Source of the DNA: Aequorivita sinensis
GTDB taxonomy: Bacteria; Bacteroidota; Bacteroidia; Flavobacteriales; Flavobacteriaceae
Reading direction: 5' to 3'
DNA length: 64,000 nt
NCBI RefSeq assembly: GCF_006346335.1
Contig: NZ_VDMC01000001.1
Span: 372,001-436,000 of the forward strand
The position numbers and the translations under genes were made by a program. Positions 8,553 to 18,292 of the stretch are shown here, one piece after another. The stretch's first letter is position 1. Each line of letters opens with the position of its first letter. Under the pieces are notes generated by a model that worked only from the letters and a program-made list of their open reading frames with translations, had not been told where the DNA came from and made no database searches.

Positions 8553-9209
8553 ATGGCAATACTAACCTCTTCAATTGCACGAAAAGTAGCGATGGCTCTT
8601 TCGGGCTTGTTCCTCGTCATTTTTTTGGCGCAACACTTTATTATTAATTTTACATCGGTCTTAGACCCTGAAACCTTTAACAGCTTGTCTCATTTTATGG
8701 GGCATAATTTTGTAGTTCAGTTTATCGCACAACCTATTTTAATTATTGGAGTTATTTTCCATTTTGTAATGGGTATTATCCTTGAAATTAGAAACCGCAG
8801 TGCACGACAAATTAGCTACAAATCTTATAAAGGAAACAAAAACTCTTCTTGGGCTTCGCGAAATATGATTATTAGCGGTGCTGTAATCTTAGCGTTTTTA
8901 GGTCTTCACTTCTACGATTTCTGGTTTCCAGAAATCGTACATAAGTATGTTGAAAGCCACCCAGTAGATGAAACTCGTTATTATACCGAGTTGCTTCAAA
9001 AATTTGAAAGCCCTGTTCGCACAGGATTATACAGTCTTTCATTTGTATTGTTAGCACTTCACCTTTGGCATGGATTTTCTTCGTCTTTCCAAAGTATGGG
9101 TTGGAATAACAAGTATTCTAAAGCCTTACAAGGTTTCACGAAGTTTTACGCAATATTTATCCCTTTAGGATTTATTTTCATTGCGATTTATTTACACCTT
9201 AATCAATAA
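8553..9209 (+). CDS. sdhC: Succinate dehydrogenase cytochrome b subunit (fused membrane anchor)
   Basis: Membrane anchor of complex II, carrying haem b and passing electrons from the Fe-S subunit to menaquinone. The 218 residues hold five predicted helices (about 10-32, 58-78, 105-122, 150-172 and 190-212), with histidines well placed as haem ligands ([29 protein letters not shown]). This is the single-polypeptide, di-haem B-type anchor; no separate sdhD exists here, in agreement with sdhA following 20 bp downstream. Confidence 0.95.
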   Translation: MAILTSSIARKVAMALSGLFLVIFLAQHFIINFTSVLDPETFNSLSHFMGHNFVVQFIAQPILIIGVIFHFVMGIILEIRNRSARQISYKSYKGNKNSSWASRNMIISGAVILAFLGLHFYDFWFPEIVHKYVESHPVDETRYYTELLQKFESPVRTGLYSLSFVLLALHLWHGFSSSFQSMGWNNKYSKALQGFTKFYAIFIPLGFIFIAIYLHLNQ

Positions 9210-9229
9210 TCACCACGAAATTAAACGCT

Positions 9230-11233
9230 ATGTCAGTATTAGATTCAAAAATCCCAAAAGGACCCTTAGCAGATAAGTGGACAAAACATAAAAACGACGT
9301 AAATCTCGTTAACCCTGCCAACAAACGTAATATAGATATTATTGTAGTTGGAACAGGTCTTGCTGGTGGTAGTGCCGCAGCAACCCTAGCCGAATTAGGC
9401 TATAACGTAAAAACATTTTGCTACCAAGATTCTCCTAGACGTGCGCACTCAATTGCAGCTCAAGGAGGTATTAACGCAGCAAAAAACTATCAAGGTGATG
9501 GTGACTCTAACTACCGTTTATTTTACGATACTGTAAAAGGTGGCGATTACCGCTCTCGTGAAGGAAACGTTTATCGCCTTGCGGAAGTATCAGCAAACAT
9601 CATCGACCAATGCGTAGCACAAGGTGTTCCTTTTGCTCGTGAGTACGGAGGTATGCTAGACAACCGTTCTTTCGGTGGTGTTTTAGTTTCACGTACCTTT
9701 TACGCTAAAGGACAAACAGGACAACAATTATTACTTGGTGCATATTCAGCAATGAATCGCCAAATAAATAGAGGGAAAATCACTCCTTACAACCGCCACG
9801 AAATGCTAGATTTAGTTATCGTAGACGGAAAAGCAAGAGGTATCATCGCTCGCGATTTAATTACTGGTGAAATTGAAAGACATTCAGCTCACGCAGTAGT
9901 AATCGCATCTGGTGGATACGGAAATGCATTCTTCTTATCGACAAACGCAATGGGAAGTAACGCAACAGCAGCTTGGAAAATCCATAAAAGAGGTGCTTAC
10001 TTCGCAAACCCTTGCTATACACAAATTCACCCAACATGTATTCCAGTTTCTGGAGACCACCAAAGTAAACTTACTTTGATGTCTGAATCATTAAGAAACG
10101 ATGGTAGAATTTGGGTTCCTAAGAAAAAAGAAGACGCTATCGCTATCCGTGAAGGAAAGAAAAAAGCTAAAGATCTTTCGGAAGACGAACGTGATTACTA
10201 CTTAGAAAGAAGGTACCCTTCTTTTGGTAACTTAGTGCCTCGTGACGTAGCTTCTAGAGCAGCTAAAGAACGTTGCGACGCTGGATTTGGTGTAAATAAA
10301 ACAGGTCAAGCTGTATTCCTAGACTTTGCTAGTGCTATTGAACGTTACGGAAAAGAGCAAGCAGCAATGCACGGAAACCACAATCCATCTAAAGAAGAAA
10401 TTACAAAACTTGGGAAAGAGGTTATCGAGAACAAATACGGAAACCTTTTCCAGATGTACGAGAAAATCGTTGATGAAAACCCATACGAAAGCCCAATGAT
10501 GATATACCCAGCAGTACACTATACTATGGGTGGAATTTGGGTTGATTACAACCTACAGTCTACAATTCCTGGTTGCTATGTAACTGGAGAGGCTAACTTT
10601 AGTGATCACGGTGCAAACCGCTTAGGTGCATCGGCATTAATGCAAGGATTAGCAGATGGTTATTTCGTATTGCCATATACAATTGGTGATTATCTATCAA
10701 AGGACATTAAAACTGGACCAATTCCAACAGATTCTCAAGAATTCGACGAGGCCGAAAACAAGGTTCGCGAGCAATTAGAAAAGCTGATAAACAATAAAGG
10801 ATCTCATTCTGTAGATTATTTCCACAAGAAGCTTGGACACATTATGTGGAACAAATGTGGAATGGCTCGTAATGCGAAAGATTTAGCGTCTGCAATGACC
10901 GAAATTAGAGCTTTACGCGAAGAATTCTGGAAAGAAGTAAAAGTTCCTGGAGAATTGAATGAAATGAATGCAGAGCTTGAAAAAGCGATGCGTGTTGCAG
11001 ATTTCCTTGAATTAGGAGAATTGTTTGCGAAAGACGCCTTACACAGAAATGAATCTTGTGGAGGACACTTCCGTGAAGAATATCAAACTGAAGAAGGAGA
11101 GGCACTACGTGACGACGAAAACTTTATGTACGTTGCCGCTTGGGAATACACTGGAGATCCAGCAACAGAAGTACTTCACAAAGAAGAATTGAAGTACGAA
11201 AATATTGAAGTTAAATCGAGATCATACAAATAG
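9230..11233 (+). CDS. sdhA: Succinate dehydrogenase/fumarate reductase flavoprotein subunit
   Basis: Oxidises succinate to fumarate with covalently bound FAD and passes electrons to SdhB; located at the cytoplasmic face of the inner membrane. In 667 residues, the dinucleotide-binding motif [19 protein letters not shown] (about 40-58) and the FAD-attachment region [17 protein letters not shown] (His near 74) are clear. So are the capping domain and the active-site [18 protein letters not shown] stretch. The protein is of the longer B-type form, consistent with the CAB order and the fused anchor. It is separated from sdhB by only 3 bp. Confidence 0.97.
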   Translation: MSVLDSKIPKGPLADKWTKHKNDVNLVNPANKRNIDIIVVGTGLAGGSAAATLAELGYNVKTFCYQDSPRRAHSIAAQGGINAAKNYQGDGDSNYRLFYDTVKGGDYRSREGNVYRLAEVSANIIDQCVAQGVPFAREYGGMLDNRSFGGVLVSRTFYAKGQTGQQLLLGAYSAMNRQINRGKITPYNRHEMLDLVIVDGKARGIIARDLITGEIERHSAHAVVIASGGYGNAFFLSTNAMGSNATAAWKIHKRGAYFANPCYTQIHPTCIPVSGDHQSKLTLMSESLRNDGRIWVPKKKEDAIAIREGKKKAKDLSEDERDYYLERRYPSFGNLVPRDVASRAAKERCDAGFGVNKTGQAVFLDFASAIERYGKEQAAMHGNHNPSKEEITKLGKEVIENKYGNLFQMYEKIVDENPYESPMMIYPAVHYTMGGIWVDYNLQSTIPGCYVTGEANFSDHGANRLGASALMQGLADGYFVLPYTIGDYLSKDIKTGPIPTDSQEFDEAENKVREQLEKLINNKGSHSVDYFHKKLGHIMWNKCGMARNAKDLASAMTEIRALREEFWKEVKVPGELNEMNAELEKAMRVADFLELGELFAKDALHRNESCGGHFREEYQTEEGEALRDDENFMYVAAWEYTGDPATEVLHKEELKYENIEVKSRSYK

Positions 11234-11236
11234 ACT

Positions 11237-11983
11237 ATGAAACTTACTTTAAAAATCTGGAGACAGAAAAATAGCAAAGCAAAAGGAGAATTAAAAACAT
11301 ATCCTATTGACGGAATAGAAGGTGACATGTCTTTCTTAGAGATGCTCGACGTTCTAAATGAAGAATTAATTAATAAAGGTGAAGAGCCTGTAGTTTTCGA
11401 TCACGACTGTCGTGAAGGAATATGCGGTGCTTGTTCGTTACAAATTAACGGAGAACCTCATGGACCAGATAGATTGGTTACAACTTGCCAGTTACACATG
11501 CGTATGTTTAATGATGGTGATACAATTGTTATCGAACCATTCCGCGCAAAAGCATTCCCTGTAATTAAGGATTTAGTTGTAGATAGAACATCATTTGAAA
11601 GAATTCAGCAAGCAGGTGGTTACGTTTCTGTAAACACTTCAGGTAACACTATCGATGCTAACGCTATTCCTGTAAATAAGCAGGATGCAGACGATTCTTT
11701 CAACGCAGCAACTTGTATTGGTTGTGGTGCATGTGTTGCAGCTTGTAAAAACGCTAGTGCAATGTTATTCACTGCAGCTAAAGTAAGCCAATTTGCACTG
11801 CTTCCTCAAGGGAAAGTTGAAGCAACTGAGCGTGTATTAAACATGGTTGCTCAAATGGATAAAGAAGGATTTGGTAACTGTACAAATACAGGTGCTTGTG
11901 AAATTGAATGCCCAAAAGGTATTTCATTAGAAAACATTGCAAGAATGAACCGCGAATACCTAAGCGCAAGCTTAAAAGGATAA
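11237..11983 (+). CDS. sdhB: Succinate dehydrogenase iron-sulfur subunit
   Basis: Electron relay between FAD and the haem anchor. The 248 residues contain ligands for three clusters: CREGICGAC with a later Cys in TTCQLHM for [2Fe-2S] (N-terminal ferredoxin domain), [11 protein letters not shown] for [4Fe-4S], and [15 protein letters not shown] for the third cluster plus a shared cysteine. It is the last gene of the sdhCAB operon, followed by a strong Rho-independent terminator. Length is normal. Confidence 0.97.
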   Translation: MKLTLKIWRQKNSKAKGELKTYPIDGIEGDMSFLEMLDVLNEELINKGEEPVVFDHDCREGICGACSLQINGEPHGPDRLVTTCQLHMRMFNDGDTIVIEPFRAKAFPVIKDLVVDRTSFERIQQAGGYVSVNTSGNTIDANAIPVNKQDADDSFNAATCIGCGACVAACKNASAMLFTAAKVSQFALLPQGKVEATERVLNMVAQMDKEGFGNCTNTGACEIECPKGISLENIARMNREYLSASLKG

Positions 11984-12006
11984 AGTAAATTATACCTTAT
12001 ATAACT

Positions 12007-12039
12007 AAAACCTCTGCAATAATTGCAGAGGTTTTTTTT
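12007..12039 (+). terminator. Rho-independent terminator after sdhB
   Basis: Arms CCTCTGCAAT (12011-12020) and ATTGCAGAGG (12022-12031) with a one-base centre, flanked by AAAA and a T run of eight. Confidence 0.9.
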
Positions 12040-12140
12040 GTGCTTAAAATCTACAGGGAAAAGCTAAAAAATATTTAACATATTCATTTTAAATAATTTA
12101 CACTTATATTCGTTTTCAAAGTATAAGAACTAAGCTCTTT

Positions 12141-12794
12141 ATGATTAGAATATATTATTTAATGATTTTTTTTATTTGTTGTAGCCAAACTACTTTTAGC
12201 CAAATTGGTCCTCGTGTCTGGAAAAAAGAAGTAAAAACTACCTCAAATAAGAAAGATTCCAAGTTTTCTACAAAGCAATTAGCATATTCAATTACAAAAA
12301 ATACGATATCAGATTCCGAAAAGGTATTAGAGATTTATAATTGGATTACAAAAAACATTTCATACGATAATGAATTAATGCGAAGTAAGAGTCTACAGAA
12401 CAGAATATATACTTCAGAAGAAAACGTTGTTAAGAACGCTTTAGAACGCAAAATGGCTTTGTGTGGAGGGTTTGCACTATTATTTAAATCTTTGTGCTCA
12501 GACCTTGGCATAGAAGCTAAAGAAGTTCACGGATACACTAAGGATTACACTGGCCGTTTTAAACAAACCAAAACTCCTCATCACACTTGGAATGTAGTAA
12601 AATTAAATGGCAAATGGCATTTAATTGATTTAACGTGGGCGGTAAGTCATGGCAATGGCGGGTCTCCAGATAACTTTTGGTACTTAACAAGACCTGAAGA
12701 TTTTATATACTCTCATTATCCTGAAAATCCTAAGTATACATTATTAAAAGAACCAATATCCTTTTCAGAATTTAAAAACATAAATTCTCATTAA
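12141..12794 (+). CDS. Exported transglutaminase-like protein
   Basis: A 217-residue secreted or periplasmic protein with an N-terminal signal peptide (about 1-20, SQTTFSQ) and a transglutaminase-like cysteine protease fold (about 45-200). The Cys-His-Asp triad is intact: Cys108 in KMALCGGFA, His148 in PHHTWN and Asp163 in HLIDLTW. Such small proteins are usually peptidases or cyclases rather than true cross-linkers; the substrate is unknown. It is monocistronic, lying between the sdhB terminator and a bidirectional terminator shared with rpmA. Confidence 0.85.
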   Translation: MIRIYYLMIFFICCSQTTFSQIGPRVWKKEVKTTSNKKDSKFSTKQLAYSITKNTISDSEKVLEIYNWITKNISYDNELMRSKSLQNRIYTSEENVVKNALERKMALCGGFALLFKSLCSDLGIEAKEVHGYTKDYTGRFKQTKTPHHTWNVVKLNGKWHLIDLTWAVSHGNGGSPDNFWYLTRPEDFIYSHYPENPKYTLLKEPISFSEFKNINSH

Positions 12795-12796
12795 TA

Positions 12797-12829
12797 AAAA
12801 AACCTTCACATTTCTGTGAAGGTTTTTTT
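12797..12829. terminator. Bidirectional terminator between transglutaminase gene and rpmA
   Basis: Arms AACCTTCACA (12801-12810) and TGTGAAGGTT (12815-12824), preceded by an A run and followed by a T run, so it can end transcripts from both converging genes. Confidence 0.9.
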
Positions 12830-12849
12830 ATCTTAAACAAGATATATTA

Positions 12850-13113
12850 CTATGCCTCAGCGTTTGGAACGATTGAAACGTAGCTCTTGTTATCTTTCTT
12901 CTTGGTAAATTTCACAGTACCATCCACTTTTGCGTGAAGGGTATGGTCTTTACCACCGTATACGTTTTCACCTGGGTGATGCGTATTACCTCTTTGTCTT
13001 ACAATGATATTTCCAGCAACAGCAGCCTGTCCTCCAAAAATCTTAACGCCTAAACGTTTCGATTCTGATTCTCTACCGTTCTTAGAACTACCAACTCCTT
13101 TTTTGTGAGCCAT
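12850..13113 (-). CDS. rpmA: 50S ribosomal protein L27
   Basis: An 87-residue bL27, located near the peptidyl transferase centre with its N-terminal tail ([20 protein letters not shown]) reaching toward the tRNA acceptor ends. The core motif [20 protein letters not shown] is intact. There is no N-terminal pro-sequence of the Firmicutes type. It is transcribed after rplU with a 35-bp gap, the usual L21-L27 operon. Confidence 0.98.
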   Translation of the reverse strand: MAHKKGVGSSKNGRESESKRLGVKIFGGQAAVAGNIIVRQRGNTHHPGENVYGGKDHTLHAKVDGTVKFTKKKDNKSYVSIVPNAEA

Positions 13114-13148
13114 TTTGTTTCGGTTTTAAATATTATACTTCAGTAAGA

Positions 13149-13814
13149 TTATTTTTCAATCCCACCATCTAATCTGTCTTGCAATTCTTTTAGCTCATCC
13201 CACTTACCATCAGCAGCTAATTTAGCTTGTTTTGGCCAAGTGTCTGTAACTAAATGTGCTAAATTTGAACTTGCTTCAGAAAGAATAGTTGCGATAGCTT
13301 CTGGTTTTGCCTTTGCAACTTTAGCAAAGGTATCCAATCCAGCAGCAACCATAGCCTCTGCAGCTTTTGGTCCAACACCTTCAATCTTTTTAAGATCGTC
13401 TGCTTTAGCGGCTTTTTTAGGAGCAGCTTTTTTAGCAGGTGCTTTAGTTTCTGATTTTGGAGCAGCTTTTTTTGCTTCTTCCTTTTTAGCAGGTGTAGCT
13501 CCTGAAGCTACAATGCTTTCAATTACAATTTCAGAAAGTGCCTGACGGTGTCCGTTTTTAACACGGTAACCTTTACGGCGTTTCTTTTTGAAAACTATAA
13601 CTTTGTCACCTTTAAGGTGCTTTACGACTTTTGCTCCTATTTGAGCGCCGTTTATAGCCGGGGCGCCTATGGTAATATTGTCGCCGTCACCAATAAGAAG
13701 TACATTGTCAAAAGACACTGATTTTCCTTCTTCTACTGGTAAACGATTAACAAAAACCTTTTGGTCTTTCGCAACTTTTACTTGCTGCCCTGCTATCTCT
13801 ACAATTGCGTACAT
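13149..13814 (-). CDS. rplU: 50S ribosomal protein L21 with C-terminal helix-hairpin-helix extension
   Basis: Residues 1-103 are a complete bL21 (MYAIVEIAGQQVKVAKDQKV at the start, KKRRKGYRVKNGHRQ near 77-91). The protein then continues for about 118 more residues: an Ala/Lys/Pro linker (about 105-138) and a helix-hairpin-helix-like segment, IEGVGPKAAEAMVAAGLDTF (about 144-163), followed by an amphipathic tail. Ordinary L21 is about 103 residues, so length is more than doubled. As I recall, this extension is common in Flavobacteriia. Its job is unknown; an extra RNA contact is the simplest idea. The gene heads the rplU-rpmA operon and has a good promoter with a roughly 90-nt leader. Confidence 0.96.
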   Translation of the reverse strand: MYAIVEIAGQQVKVAKDQKVFVNRLPVEEGKSVSFDNVLLIGDGDNITIGAPAINGAQIGAKVVKHLKGDKVIVFKKKRRKGYRVKNGHRQALSEIVIESIVASGATPAKKEEAKKAAPKSETKAPAKKAAPKKAAKADDLKKIEGVGPKAAEAMVAAGLDTFAKVAKAKPEAIATILSEASSNLAHLVTDTWPKQAKLAADGKWDELKELQDRLDGGIEK

Positions 13815-13905
13815 AGCGAATCGTTTATAAATTAGTTAAACTTAGTTTTCCCTATCGTTTGCGGAAGCTTTAGCCACCGAAGCAAAACAAATTCTGCGTA
13901 GGGGG
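13815..13905 (-). promoter_or_regulatory. Possible structured leader of rplU-rpmA
   Basis: Between the -7 element and the rplU start the minus strand can form nested stems: outer CCCTA with TAGGG, inner GTTTTGC with GCAAAC (one bulged T). Ribosomal operons are often autoregulated through such leaders, but no known leader family is recognised here. Confidence 0.35.
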
Positions 13906-13908
13906 CTG

Positions 13909-13939
13909 CAAATATAATTTTAAAAAAGGAATTGACAAA
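13909..13939 (-). promoter_or_regulatory. Promoter of rplU-rpmA
   Basis: Minus-strand -33 TTTG (13936-13939) and -7 TATATTTG (13909-13916) with the ideal 19-bp spacer. This is one of the best promoter matches in the window. Confidence 0.8.
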
Positions 13940-14081
13940 GCGTTTTATATTTAATCTTTCACGCTTAATAGACTGATTGACAATTGAATTCAATAAGAAG
14001 AAGTGATTTTACAAGTTTGTAATCATCACATTACTAAGGATTCTATTTAAAACCCCAATTAAAACACTAACAATCAGTCGT

Positions 14082-14540
14082 TTATTTCATTACATTTCTA
14101 TTGCCATCTTGAGTGTTCCAAGACGTTTTAAGAAGTTGCATAAAAGAAAGGGTTAAAACTATAGTAGTTGCAAATCCCATAATTAAAATAGACAAAACAA
14201 GCATAAGGGTTCCTAAATCATATTCAAGATTCCATTTATTCATAATGCCTGAAGAAAACTCCGTATCAATCTGATACATATATATAGCCATAAAAATTGA
14301 AAATAACACCGATGCAATTCCTCCCGAAAACAAACCCACTTCAAATCCTTTTTCATATTTGAAGTTTGTTTCCGATGCAGAGTACTTTTTTAAAGCCATG
14401 TAAATTCCAAAACCGAAAATCAGCCCATTTACCGAGCTCAATACAGGGTATTGGTGTAACCCAATAAGTTTTAAAATAAGAAAGTAGGCAATTAGTACTG
14501 CTGCAATTCCAAAACCGTAACGTGAATATACTTTAAACAT
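14082..14540 (-). CDS. DUF4199-like four-helix membrane protein
   Basis: A 152-residue inner-membrane protein with four predicted helices (about 9-28, 34-50, 70-92 and 110-137). The second half of helix one and the FGFGIYMALKKY loop resemble DUF4199 proteins widespread in Bacteroidota; function unknown. It is monocistronic, flanked by the rplU promoter region and the divergent M16 operon. The family assignment is from recall. Confidence 0.75.
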   Translation of the reverse strand: MFKVYSRYGFGIAAVLIAYFLILKLIGLHQYPVLSSVNGLIFGFGIYMALKKYSASETNFKYEKGFEVGLFSGGIASVLFSIFMAIYMYQIDTEFSSGIMNKWNLEYDLGTLMLVLSILIMGFATTIVLTLSFMQLLKTSWNTQDGNRNVMK

Positions 14541-14772
14541 AGTGATTGGATTTAAACCTAAAAGTTACGAAATTTTGTATTAAAAAGTTCAAAACATCAA
14601 TATAACTTTTTAAAAATTAAACACTTAGATTCAAAATTCACAAACTAAAACATCTAAGATTAGTTGAAATTTTAATTTTTCATCTATAGTATAGTAACAT
14701 TCTGCTTAAAGCTACGTCAAATTAGCGACTGAGCTTAAAATTAAATTAAACCCAAAAGCTCTTAAAATTAAT

Positions 14773-14780
14773 TAACTTTG
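14773..14780 (+). promoter_or_regulatory. -7 promoter element of the M16 protease operon
   Basis: Reads TAACTTTG, matching TAnnTTTG, 40 bp before the first M16 start. No convincing -33 TTG at the expected distance. Confidence 0.5.
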
Positions 14781-14820
14781 TAAGTTAAACTTTCGAATAT
14801 TTAAACTTTAATTTAAAACG

Positions 14821-16137
14821 ATGAAAAAAACATTTCTAACCGTCTTGTTCGCCTTTATGTTTCTAGTTGGTGCTAAGGCCCAACAAGTTGAATTTGAAGA
14901 ATACAAATTGGATAACGGACTTCATGTTATTTTATATGAAGACAATACTGCTCCCGTTGCAGTAACTTCTGTGATGTACCACGTGGGTGCAAAAAACGAA
15001 ACTCCTGGACGTTCAGGATTCGCTCACTTTTTTGAACACTTATTATTTGAAGGGACCGAAAATATTGGTCGTGGAAAGTGGTTCGAAATTGTAACATCTA
15101 ACGGTGGAAGCAACAACGCAAACACTACAGACGATCGTACATATTACTATGAAATTTTTCCTTCAAACAGTGTTGAAACTGGACTTTGGATGGAAAGTGA
15201 GCGTATGCTTCACCCAATTATCAACCAAATTGGTGTAGACACACAAAACGAAGTTGTAAAAGAAGAAAAGCGCCTAAGAGTAGATAATCAACCTTACGGT
15301 AACATCCTTAAAGCCGTTAAGGAAAACATGTTTAAAAAACACCCTTACCGTTGGACTACAATTGGTGAAATGGAAGATTTAGATGCTGCAACTCTTGAGG
15401 AGTTTCAAGCTTTCAACAAAAAATTCTATGTACCTAACAACGCTGTTCTAGTAGTTGCGGGTGATATTGACAAGCCTAAGGTAAAGAAAATGATTAAAGA
15501 TTACTTCGGACCAATTCCTAGAGGTGCTGAAGTAGTTCAGCCAAATATCAAAGAAGATCCTATTACCCAACAAATTAAAGCTAAATTTTACGATCCTAAT
15601 ATTCAGCTTCCAATGATCATTCAAGCATACAGAACACCTTCTATGAAAGAGCGTGATGCGTATATCTTGGATATGGTTTCAACTATTTTAAGCGATGGGA
15701 AAAGCTCACGTCTTTACAAAAAATTAGTTGACGAAAAGAAATTGGCTCTTGAAGTTGCAGCAATTAACTTTAGCCAAGAGGATTACGGTACGTATATTAC
15801 CTTAGCAATTCCACTTAATAACACACCTCTAGAAACTTTAGATGCTGAAATTTCAGAAGAGATTGTTAGATTACAGAATGAACTTATTTCTGAACGCGAG
15901 TTTGAAAAACTTCAGAACATTTACAAAAACAGATTTGTAACGGCTAATGCTACTGTTGCTGGTATTGCAAACTCACTTGCAAACTATTATACTTTTTATG
16001 GGGACACCAATCTTATTAATAAAGAATTGGACATCTACAAAAACATCACTCGTGAGGATATTCGTGAAGCAGCTAGAAAATACCTAAACAAGAACCAGAG
16101 CTTATATTTAGAGTATTTGCCAAAATCAGAACAATAA
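14821..16137 (+). CDS. M16 family zinc metallopeptidase, catalytic subunit
   Basis: A 438-residue exported pitrilysin-like protease. A signal peptide (about 1-20, ending VGAKAQ) precedes the M16 N-terminal domain with the inverted zinc motif HFFEH (His69, Glu72, His73) and the distal Glu in NEVVKEEKR (about 144-150). The C-terminal M16 domain follows (about 190-380). Catalytic residues are complete. It lies 21 bp upstream of a second M16 gene that lacks the zinc motif. The pair matches the two-subunit M16B arrangement, in which one chain cuts and the other helps bind peptide. Probably periplasmic. Confidence 0.93.
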   Translation: MKKTFLTVLFAFMFLVGAKAQQVEFEEYKLDNGLHVILYEDNTAPVAVTSVMYHVGAKNETPGRSGFAHFFEHLLFEGTENIGRGKWFEIVTSNGGSNNANTTDDRTYYYEIFPSNSVETGLWMESERMLHPIINQIGVDTQNEVVKEEKRLRVDNQPYGNILKAVKENMFKKHPYRWTTIGEMEDLDAATLEEFQAFNKKFYVPNNAVLVVAGDIDKPKVKKMIKDYFGPIPRGAEVVQPNIKEDPITQQIKAKFYDPNIQLPMIIQAYRTPSMKERDAYILDMVSTILSDGKSSRLYKKLVDEKKLALEVAAINFSQEDYGTYITLAIPLNNTPLETLDAEISEEIVRLQNELISEREFEKLQNIYKNRFVTANATVAGIANSLANYYTFYGDTNLINKELDIYKNITREDIREAARKYLNKNQSLYLEYLPKSEQ

Positions 16138-16158
16138 AAAACTTAGAATTATTTTAAG

Positions 16159-18213
16159 ATGAAAAAACATATATACCTATTAATAGCAAGTATTTTTGTA
16201 TCTACGCTAGCAGTGGCGCAGATAGACCGAAGTAAACAACCTAAACCAGGCCCTGCTCCTACAATAAACGTAACGCAACCAGGTACTTTTAATCTAAATA
16301 ATGGTTTGAAAGTGCTAGTTGTGGAAGACCACACGCTTCCTGCTGTACGTGTACAACTAGTAATTGACAACCCATTACATGCATCTGGGAAAAAAGCGGG
16401 TGTTGAAGCTATAGTATCTGCAATGTTGGGAAATGGTACAACAAACATTTCTAAAGACGATTTCAACGAAGAAGTAGATTATTTAGGCGCTAACATTTCT
16501 TTTGGTTCAGAGAGCGCTTACGCGAGTTCACTTTCTGAATACTTCCCAAGAATTATGGAGCTTATGTCTGATGGTATAAAAAACCCATTATTCACTGAAG
16601 AGGAATTCCAAAAGGAAAAGAACAAAATGATCGACGGTTTAAAGAGCCAAGAAAAAAGTGTTTCAGCAGTTGCATCTAACCTACGTTCAGCATTAATTTA
16701 CGGGAAAGATCACCCAAAAGGAGAATTTACAACCATTGAAAAAGTTGAAAAATTAACCTTAAACGACGTAAAAGAGTTTTATGAAAACTACTTTAATCCT
16801 AAAAATGCTTATTTAGCAGTTGTAGGAGACGTTAAGCAAAACCAAGTTGAAGCTTTAGTTCGTGAGCACCTTAGCGATTGGAAACAAAATCCAGTGCCTT
16901 CTGTAGTGTATAGCACTCCTAAAGATGTTCAGTTTACACAAGTTAACTTTATCGATATGCCAAATGCTGTGCAGAGTGAAATTGCTGTACAAAACTTGGT
17001 TACTCTTAAGATGAACGACCCTGACTACCCTGCAGTTCTTATTGCAAATAGAATATTAGGAGGTGGTTTCAACAGTTTATTGAACATGAATCTTCGTGAA
17101 GCTAATGGATGGACTTATGGAGCGCGTTCAAGTACAGGAGCAGATAAAAACATTACTCGTTTTGTAGCTACTACTAGTGTACGTAACGAAGTAACTGATA
17201 GTGCAGTAGTGGAAACTTTAAAAGAAATTCGTTTTATCCGTGATAATAAAGTAACAGCTCAACAATTAGCTAACGCTAAAGCGAAGTATGTTGGTGATTT
17301 TGTATTGGCACTTGAGCGCCCGTCTACTATCGCAAACCTTGCGCTAGAAGTTTACACTCAAAACCTTCCTAAAGACTTTTACTCTGGATATCTTAAAAAG
17401 ATAAATGCTGTTACAGCAGAAGATGTTCAACGTGTAGCAAAAAAGTATTACAAGCCAGGTAATCTTCGTATTGTAGTAGTAGGTAAAGGTTCTGAAGTAT
17501 TAGAAGGACTTAAAAATCTAAAAAACCACGAAGGAAGACAAATTCCTGTGTACTATTTTGATAAAGAAGGAAACCCAACTACAGAGCCAAACTACAATAT
17601 GCCTGTAGAATCTGGAGTAACTGCTGAATCGGTAATAAACAAATACATAGATGCAATTGGAGGGCGCAAAGCTTTAGCAGATGTTAAGACTGTAAAAATG
17701 GAAGCTGGAGCAGAAATGCAAGGTATGCAGTTAGGTCTTGAAATCAAGAAAACCACTAAAAACCAATCTTCATTGATAGTTTCTATGGGTGGTGCTCCCC
17801 TTCAAAAAGTGATTTTCGATGGAGAAAAAGGCTATATGTCAGGACAAGGACAAAAAATGGATTATACAGACGAGCAAAACCAAGCTGCAAAAAAACAAGC
17901 TGTTCCATTTGCTGAACTTTCTGCTAAAGACGCAAAACTAGATCGCGTTGAAGAAGGTGCTTATGTTATTGTTTTAGAAGAAGGACAAGAAGCTTTTTAC
18001 GATAAAGAAAGTGGATTGAAAGTTAAAGAGGTTTCAACACAAGAAATGAATGGGCAAAAAATTTCAACTACAATTGTGTATGACGATTATACTGAAGTAA
18101 ATGGAATTAAATTCCCTTTCACAATTAAGCAGTCTGCAGGACCTCAAGAGTTAACTTTTAAAGTAAGTAAAGTTTCAATTAACGAAGGTGTAGCTGATTC
18201 AGATTTCGAATAA
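16159..18213 (+). CDS. M16 family protein, non-catalytic partner with C-terminal lipoprotein-sorting-like domain
   Basis: A 684-residue exported protein (signal peptide about 1-20, LAVAQ). Residues about 45-470 form two M16 domains, but where HxxEH should be the sequence reads GVEAIVSAML (81-90), so zinc binding is lost. The Arg/Tyr substrate-binding stretch MNLREANGWTYGARS (about 310-323) is kept, as expected of the inactive partner in M16B heterodimers. Residues about 490-684 add a LolA/LolB-like beta-rich domain starting INKYIDAIGGRKALADV, normally involved in lipid or lipoprotein binding. This is the second gene of the operon, ended by a strong terminator. Confidence 0.9.
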   Translation: MKKHIYLLIASIFVSTLAVAQIDRSKQPKPGPAPTINVTQPGTFNLNNGLKVLVVEDHTLPAVRVQLVIDNPLHASGKKAGVEAIVSAMLGNGTTNISKDDFNEEVDYLGANISFGSESAYASSLSEYFPRIMELMSDGIKNPLFTEEEFQKEKNKMIDGLKSQEKSVSAVASNLRSALIYGKDHPKGEFTTIEKVEKLTLNDVKEFYENYFNPKNAYLAVVGDVKQNQVEALVREHLSDWKQNPVPSVVYSTPKDVQFTQVNFIDMPNAVQSEIAVQNLVTLKMNDPDYPAVLIANRILGGGFNSLLNMNLREANGWTYGARSSTGADKNITRFVATTSVRNEVTDSAVVETLKEIRFIRDNKVTAQQLANAKAKYVGDFVLALERPSTIANLALEVYTQNLPKDFYSGYLKKINAVTAEDVQRVAKKYYKPGNLRIVVVGKGSEVLEGLKNLKNHEGRQIPVYYFDKEGNPTTEPNYNMPVESGVTAESVINKYIDAIGGRKALADVKTVKMEAGAEMQGMQLGLEIKKTTKNQSSLIVSMGGAPLQKVIFDGEKGYMSGQGQKMDYTDEQNQAAKKQAVPFAELSAKDAKLDRVEEGAYVIVLEEGQEAFYDKESGLKVKEVSTQEMNGQKISTTIVYDDYTEVNGIKFPFTIKQSAGPQELTFKVSKVSINEGVADSDFE

Positions 18214-18235
18214 TCAAACGAGATTCAGCTTTATA

Positions 18236-18273
18236 AAAAAACCGCATTAGATTTAGTTCTAATGCGGTTTTTC
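18236..18273. terminator. Bidirectional terminator between M16 operon and gldD
   Basis: Arms ACCGCATTAG (18241-18250) and CTAATGCGGT (18259-18268), 8-base loop, A run before and T run after. It serves both converging operons. Confidence 0.9.
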
Positions 18274-18292
18274 TATGGAATAGTTTTACTAT

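Noticed and set aside
13240-13545. 101-codon Ala/Ser-rich open frame on the plus strand
   Set aside because: Antisense to the Ala/Lys-rich tail of L21, whose repeats keep the opposite frame open; low complexity only.
16149-16466. 105-codon open frame on the minus strand
   Set aside because: Antisense to the start of the second M16 gene, which has a signal peptide and conserved domain.
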